In this document: one piece after another, positions 23,968-28,074 of the stretch | How the letters are laid out: the number at the start of each line of letters is the position of its first letter | How positions within the stretch are numbered: position 1 is the stretch's first letter | Assembly: GCA_020350725.1 (NCBI GenBank) | Contig: CP070719.1 | Span: forward strand, 251,697-279,770 | From: a bacterium | Lineage (GTDB): Bacteria; BMS3Abin14 | Direction of reading: 5' to 3' | DNA length: 28,074 nt | The notes under the pieces: generated by a model | What the model was told of the DNA's origin: nothing | Seen by the model: the letters and a program-made list of their open reading frames with translations, nothing else | Databases searched by the model: none | Translations under genes and position numbers: made by a program

Positions 23968-24126
23968 AACGGGTTCCAGGTTCCGCCCTGCACTGTTCCT
24001 GTGTGTGGGTCACTGAAGGAAGTCTGATTTGGGCCCTTGATCATAGACGTCGGCCGCTTGCCGCCGCTTTTTCCTTGGACCAATCCGGCTGAAATTGTTA
24101 ACTTGCCCTTCATTAAAGGAAAAGAC

Positions 24127-24142
24127 CGCGCCTCGCGGCGCG
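24127..24142 (+). promoter_or_regulatory. GC-only hairpin in the rng leader
   Basis: CGCGCC and GGCGCG pair perfectly around a 4-nt TCGC loop, 36 nt before the rng start codon. No T-tract follows. RNase E/G genes are often autoregulated through leader structures, so this may be a cleavage or control site; that is inference. Confidence 0.35.
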
Positions 24143-24177
24143 TTATGAATTGTTGAAGTTATGAGGTTTCAAAAGGC

Positions 24178-25683
24178 ATGGGATCAGAAATCGTTATAAA
24201 CGTTAACGAATTCGAGACCAGGATCGCCCTCATCGAGAACCGGCAAGTTTCAGAGATCTGGGTCGACCGGGTCAAGGATCGGGGAATCTCGGGGAATATC
24301 TTCAAGGGACGCGTGGTGAGGGTCCTTCCCGGCATGCAGGCTGCCTTTGTGGAGATCGGCCAGGAAAGGGCCGCTTTTCTCCACGCCTCGGACATTGTCC
24401 TGGATATGGGCGAGTACGCCGAAATGCTCGGTCAGGAGGAGTTTGACGAGAACGGCGACGTTCCTCTGATGACAGCCTCCGGGCATGCCATAGAGGATCT
24501 CCTCAAGGAAGGTCAGGAGATCCTCGTCCAGGTGACCAAGGAGCCCATGGGCACCAAAGGGGCCAGGGTGACGGCATACATTACTCTTCCGGGCAGATTG
24601 CTGGTACTGATGCCGGCCCTTGAAAAGGTGGGAGTGTCCAGAAGAATACAGAACTCGGCCGAGAGGGCCCGTCTCCGGGAAACGGTGACCTCCCTGCAGC
24701 CCAAAGGGGTCGGTTTCATCGTCAGGACCGCCGCGGACGGGGCCTCGGAGGAGAGCATCAAGCAGGATATGGATTTCCTCATCCGCCTTTGGGAGACGAT
24801 AAGGAAGAGGAGACCCAGGGCCAAGGCCCCAAGCCTTCTTTACGCTGAGCTGGACCTCACCTACCGGATACTCAGAGACCTGTACGGCTCCGATATTGAC
24901 GCCGTTTACGTGGATTCCAAGGAAGAGTACAAGAAGATCCTCGATTTCACGAAAAAGTTCATGCCCAGGCTCCGTCAGGTCATTCAGCTCTTCGAGGGTG
25001 ACGATCCGATCTTCGAGGCGTTCGGGGTGGACCTCGAGATAAACAGGGCTTTGGGAAAGAGGATCTGGCTCAAGTCGGGCGGCTATATCATCATTGACCA
25101 GACGGAGGCTCTTACCGCCATAGATGTCAACACGGGCAGGTTCGTCGGCAAACGAAACCTCGAGGACACGATAGTCAAGACAAACCTGGAGGCTGTTCAG
25201 GAGATTGTCTATCAGCTGCGCCTTCGTAACATCGGCGGACTGATCATCCTGGACTTCATCGACATGGAGAGGTACGCGAACCGCAAGAAGGTCTTCTCCG
25301 CCCTCGAGGAAGCCCTAAAGGCAGACCGGACCAAGACGACCATTCTCCAGATCTCGGAACTCGGTCTGGTGGAGATGACGAGAAAAAGGATCCGGGACAA
25401 CCTGTCATCCGTCATGACAGAACCCTGCCCCTATTGTGAGGGGAAAGGCAACATCAAGTCCCTTAGGACCATCGTTTACGACATCTTCCGCCAGGTCCGG
25501 AGGGAAACGCCGACCCTGGACGGGAAGAGAGTCGTCCTTATGGTCCATCCCAAGGTGGCCGACATGCTCTATGAGGAAGAGCGGGACTACCTCGAAAACC
25601 TCGAGAAGCAGATCAAGAAGAAGATCGTGGTCAAGACCGATTACAACATGCACCAGGAACAGTACCAGATCATGGGGCTGTAG
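24178..25683 (+). CDS. rng: Ribonuclease G
   Basis: A 501-residue RNase E/G family endonuclease with RNase G length (no long disordered degradosome tail). It opens with VINVNEFETRIALIENRQVS and continues with an S1-type RNA-binding domain (about 35-125). The catalytic DNase I-like part contains DQTEALTAIDVNTGRF (about 306-321), holding the metal-binding acidic residue; a second lies in LDFIDME. The zinc link CPYCEGKG (about 416-423) joins monomers. It processes 16S rRNA 5' ends and decays mRNA in the cytoplasm. It sits between the radical SAM gene and rplU-rpmA-obgE, the common conserved arrangement. A 210-bp gap upstream contains the leader hairpin. Confidence 0.95.
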   Translation: MGSEIVINVNEFETRIALIENRQVSEIWVDRVKDRGISGNIFKGRVVRVLPGMQAAFVEIGQERAAFLHASDIVLDMGEYAEMLGQEEFDENGDVPLMTASGHAIEDLLKEGQEILVQVTKEPMGTKGARVTAYITLPGRLLVLMPALEKVGVSRRIQNSAERARLRETVTSLQPKGVGFIVRTAADGASEESIKQDMDFLIRLWETIRKRRPRAKAPSLLYAELDLTYRILRDLYGSDIDAVYVDSKEEYKKILDFTKKFMPRLRQVIQLFEGDDPIFEAFGVDLEINRALGKRIWLKSGGYIIIDQTEALTAIDVNTGRFVGKRNLEDTIVKTNLEAVQEIVYQLRLRNIGGLIILDFIDMERYANRKKVFSALEEALKADRTKTTILQISELGLVEMTRKRIRDNLSSVMTEPCPYCEGKGNIKSLRTIVYDIFRQVRRETPTLDGKRVVLMVHPKVADMLYEEERDYLENLEKQIKKKIVVKTDYNMHQEQYQIMGL

Positions 25684-25690
25684 GGTCCGT

Positions 25691-25784
25691 CACCGGTGTC
25701 GCTCCCCTGACCGGTGGCTGGTGCCCCGAAATGGCGGAATAAGGGGTGGGATCGCAACCGGTGCTGCTGGCGGGGGGTGGTTGC
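25691..25784. other. Inverted repeats downstream of rng
   Basis: Two perfect inverted repeats follow the rng stop: CACCGGT (25691-25697) with ACCGGTG (25710-25716), and GCAACC (25754-25759) with GGTTGC (25779-25784). Neither has a T-tract. They could be RNA processing or Rho-dependent termination elements between rng and rplU. Confidence 0.35.
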
Positions 25785-25863
25785 CGATAAGGCCCAGTCG
25801 CTGTGGATGGTCCATCCCGGGGTTTTGATGCCACAAACCGAACCGTCTGTCTCCCCTCAGTTA

Positions 25864-25892
25864 TTGACAAGGAATGCCGGTTTTGGTAACAG
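25864..25892 (+). promoter_or_regulatory. Promoter of the rplU-rpmA-obgE operon
   Basis: A perfect TTGACA (25864-25869) is followed 17 nt later by TAACAG (25887-25892), about 70 nt before rplU. The leader contains TTCC-AAGG-GGAA and AATAT-TTCTG-ATATT hairpins and, at the ribosome site, GGGA...TCCC (25950-25961), which could mask translation. Confidence 0.6.
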
Positions 25893-25961
25893 ATTCTGTT
25901 CCTGTTCCAAGGGGAATATTTCTGATATTATTATCTCACAGACAAAGGGAGGCTTTATCCC

Positions 25962-26276
25962 ATGTATGCGGTTATTGCGACGGGCGGAAAGCAGTACAGA
26001 GTCAGCGAAGGTGATATCATCCGGGTGGAGAAACTTCCCGCCGAAGTCGGGTCCGATATATCCTTTGACCAGGTATTGCTTGTCGGGGACGGCGAGAAAA
26101 TCAGGATCGGAACACCCGTTGTCGACGGCGCCAGCGTCACAGGCAAGGTGGTCGAGCAGGATCGGAGAAGAAAGATCATCGTCTTCAAGATGAAGCGGAG
26201 AAAGAACTACCGGAGAAAACAGGGTCACCGGCAGGATTACACCGGGGTTCGCATCGAGAAGATCGATCAGGGCTGA
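25962..26276 (+). CDS. rplU: 50S ribosomal protein L21
   Basis: A 104-residue bL21 with the full family pattern: [18 protein letters not shown] at the start, [20 protein letters not shown] in the middle, and the basic [16 protein letters not shown] with YTGVRIEKI at the end. It binds 23S rRNA in the large subunit. GGGAGG lies 10 nt before the ATG. It is the first gene of the rplU-rpmA-obgE operon. Confidence 0.98.
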   Translation: MYAVIATGGKQYRVSEGDIIRVEKLPAEVGSDISFDQVLLVGDGEKIRIGTPVVDGASVTGKVVEQDRRRKIIVFKMKRRKNYRRKQGHRQDYTGVRIEKIDQG

Positions 26277-26319
26277 TGGGATAGATAACACCAGGCTCCG
26301 GTGTAGCAGGAGGTTTTAG

Positions 26320-26577
26320 ATGGCTCACAAAAAAGCTGGCGGCAGTTCCAATAATGGGAGGGACAGCAATTCCAAAAGGCGGGGTGTCAAGCGTTTCGCT
26401 GGTGAATTTGTCCGTGCCGGGAATATCCTTGTCCGGCAGTGTGGGACGAAGTTCCATCCCGGAGTTAACGTCGGATTGGGCAAGGATTTTACACTCTTCG
26501 CGAAGGCCGACGGGATCGTCAAATTTGAAAAGAAGGACAAACGCCGCAAGCAGATCAGCGTCTATTCTATTGATTAA
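26320..26577 (+). CDS. rpmA: 50S ribosomal protein L27
   Basis: An 85-residue bL27 beginning directly with [16 protein letters not shown], so it lacks the cleaved N-terminal extension of Firmicutes and has the tail that reaches the peptidyl-transferase centre. Later blocks are [19 protein letters not shown] and [26 protein letters not shown] sits just upstream. It lies 43 nt after rplU. Confidence 0.98.
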   Translation: MAHKKAGGSSNNGRDSNSKRRGVKRFAGEFVRAGNILVRQCGTKFHPGVNVGLGKDFTLFAKADGIVKFEKKDKRRKQISVYSID

Positions 26578-27615
<1,038 letters not shown>

Positions 27616-27660
27616 GTCCAGAGGCCAGAGTCCAGAGGGGACGATTTTAAGGTAATGTGT

Positions 27661-27738
27661 ACCGAAGTATCGAGGTACCGAAAGTATCGAGGTGTTTAGA
27701 TCAATAAAGAAGGAACCTGAGGTTGAATTCCTCGATAC
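27661..27738. repeat. Tandem and inverted GTATCGAGG repeats
   Basis: Two tandem copies, ACCGAAGTATCGAGGT (27661-27676) and ACCGAAAGTATCGAGGT (27677-27693), are followed by the exact complement of GTATCGAGG, CCTCGATAC (27730-27738). A related word, ATCGATGTGTCGAGGTTTA, lies near 2541-2559. It is non-coding and may form a large hairpin. Confidence 0.65.
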
Positions 27739-27796
27739 CTCCATACCTCGTTACACCGATACTGACCGGATAGCCTGGTACCTCAATCTTCTGACG

Positions 27797-27843
27797 CGGG
27801 GACCTACCCGAGGGGGCGAGGGGGAGATAGGGAGAGGGGGCGA
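27797..27843. repeat. G-rich repeat module (second copy)
   Basis: Matches 18637-18683 at 44 of 47 positions with no gap. It opens with CGGGGACCT, has a GGGGGAGATAGGG core and ends in GAGGGGGCGA. The high copy fidelity argues for recent duplication. Confidence 0.8.
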
Positions 27844-27885
27844 GGAGCTGACGCGGGGACACGATGGGGCGGTAGGGCGATGGGG

Positions 27886-27920
27886 CCCTTCGACAGGCTC
27901 CGTTCGACAAGCTCACGGCA
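27886..27920. repeat. CTTCGACAGGCTC-type repeat
   Basis: Two adjacent imperfect direct copies: TTCGACAGGCTC (27889-27900) and TTCGACAAGCTC (27903-27914), followed by ACGG. This belongs to a widespread dispersed repeat class in bacterial spacers, whose spurious translations look like protein but are not. Confidence 0.6.
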
Positions 27921-27961
27921 GGCAGGGCAGGCGAGAAACGGACGCGGAGACGCGGGGAAAA

Positions 27962-28002
27962 AGCGGTTGTCATTGCGAACCGATCCCCGGGTGAAGCAAT
28001 CT
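27962..28002. repeat. GTCATTGCGAAC...GAAGCAATCT repeat (second copy)
   Basis: 19 bases (AGCGGTTGTCATTGCGAAC) are identical to 18887-18905. A variable 10-nt middle follows, then GTGAAGCAATCT identical to 18916-18927, with the same spacing. ATTGC and GCAAT form the ends of a possible hairpin. GTGAAC words follow at 28010 as in the first mosaic. The region from 27616 to the end has no gene. Confidence 0.8.
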
Positions 28003-28074
28003 ATATTTGTGAACGGTGAACGAGTCTTTCCGAATCACAAATTACGGATCACTGATCACGGCGGTTTCCCAACC

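Noticed and set aside
24040-24080. Terminator after the radical SAM gene (GC stretch then CTTTTTCC)
   Set aside because: The possible stem is only three to four pairs, too weak to call.
25691-25716. Intrinsic terminator after rng
   Set aside because: The stem is perfect but no T-run follows, so it is listed only as an inverted repeat.
27692-27994. Plus-strand frame of 100 codons near the window end
   Set aside because: It is made of dispersed repeats; its STGSVRQAHGRQ stretch is the well-known false translation of the CTTCGACAGGCTC repeat class.

Overview
The window reads as chromosomal DNA of a GC-rich, Gram-negative, motile bacterium. My best guess is a deltaproteobacterial (Desulfobacterota-like), possibly uncultivated lineage. 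Support comes from an outer-membrane barrel ending in Phe, a LolA-like carrier with FtsX-type permeases, a chemoreceptor, a bacterial Ser/Thr kinase with PEGA repeats, and the gene order radical SAM (TIGR03960 type) - RNase G - L21 - L27 - Obg. The genus cannot be fixed from the sequence alone. There is no phage, transposase, CRISPR array or plasmid gene; the accessory character lies in the intergenic repeats.

Layout. 1-560: unassigned DNA, then a minus-strand tRNA-Ala(CGC) with promoter and terminator. 640-2437 (minus): small zinc-ribbon protein, AzlC, AzlD and a CxxCxxCC (YkgJ-like) protein, tightly packed. 2650-8649 (minus): one operon in the order TetR regulator, LolA-like periplasmic carrier, two FtsX/MacB-type permeases, LolD-like ATPase and an outer-membrane beta-barrel. 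A perfect 26-bp palindrome lies on its promoter. 9040-12077 (plus): secreted ethylbenzene-dehydrogenase-type heme-binding protein plus a chemoreceptor. 12192-13064 (minus): ChaN/Tiki-family protein. 13567-15156 (plus): stand-alone FMN glutamate-synthase-type protein with a strong terminator. 15511-15921: small membrane protein. 15942-17540 (minus): Ser/Thr kinase, divergent from a PHP-domain phosphoesterase (17762-18613). 18614-19140: repeat mosaic. 19272-23967 (plus): FmdB zinc ribbon, K+ channel with TrkA domain, TIM-barrel isomerase/endonuclease-like protein, radical SAM/DUF2344 fusion. 24178-27615 (plus): rng, rplU, rpmA, obgE. 27616-28074: second repeat mosaic.

How the parts may work together. 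The 2650-8649 operon looks like a complete trans-envelope export route: ATPase and permeases at the inner membrane, a LolA-fold carrier in the periplasm, a barrel in the outer membrane, and an autoregulated TetR repressor. The cargo is unknown; a lipid or other hydrophobic molecule is likeliest. The heme-protein/chemoreceptor pair may be a redox or ligand sensing unit. The rng-rplU-rpmA-obgE block is a conserved RNA-processing and ribosome-assembly cluster.

The most unusual feature is a set of short, text-like dispersed repeats that fill the intergenic spaces on both strands. In several places they reach into gene ends: a stop codon, a start region and a signal-peptide coding stretch. Two far-apart spacers carry the same repeat modules in the same order.
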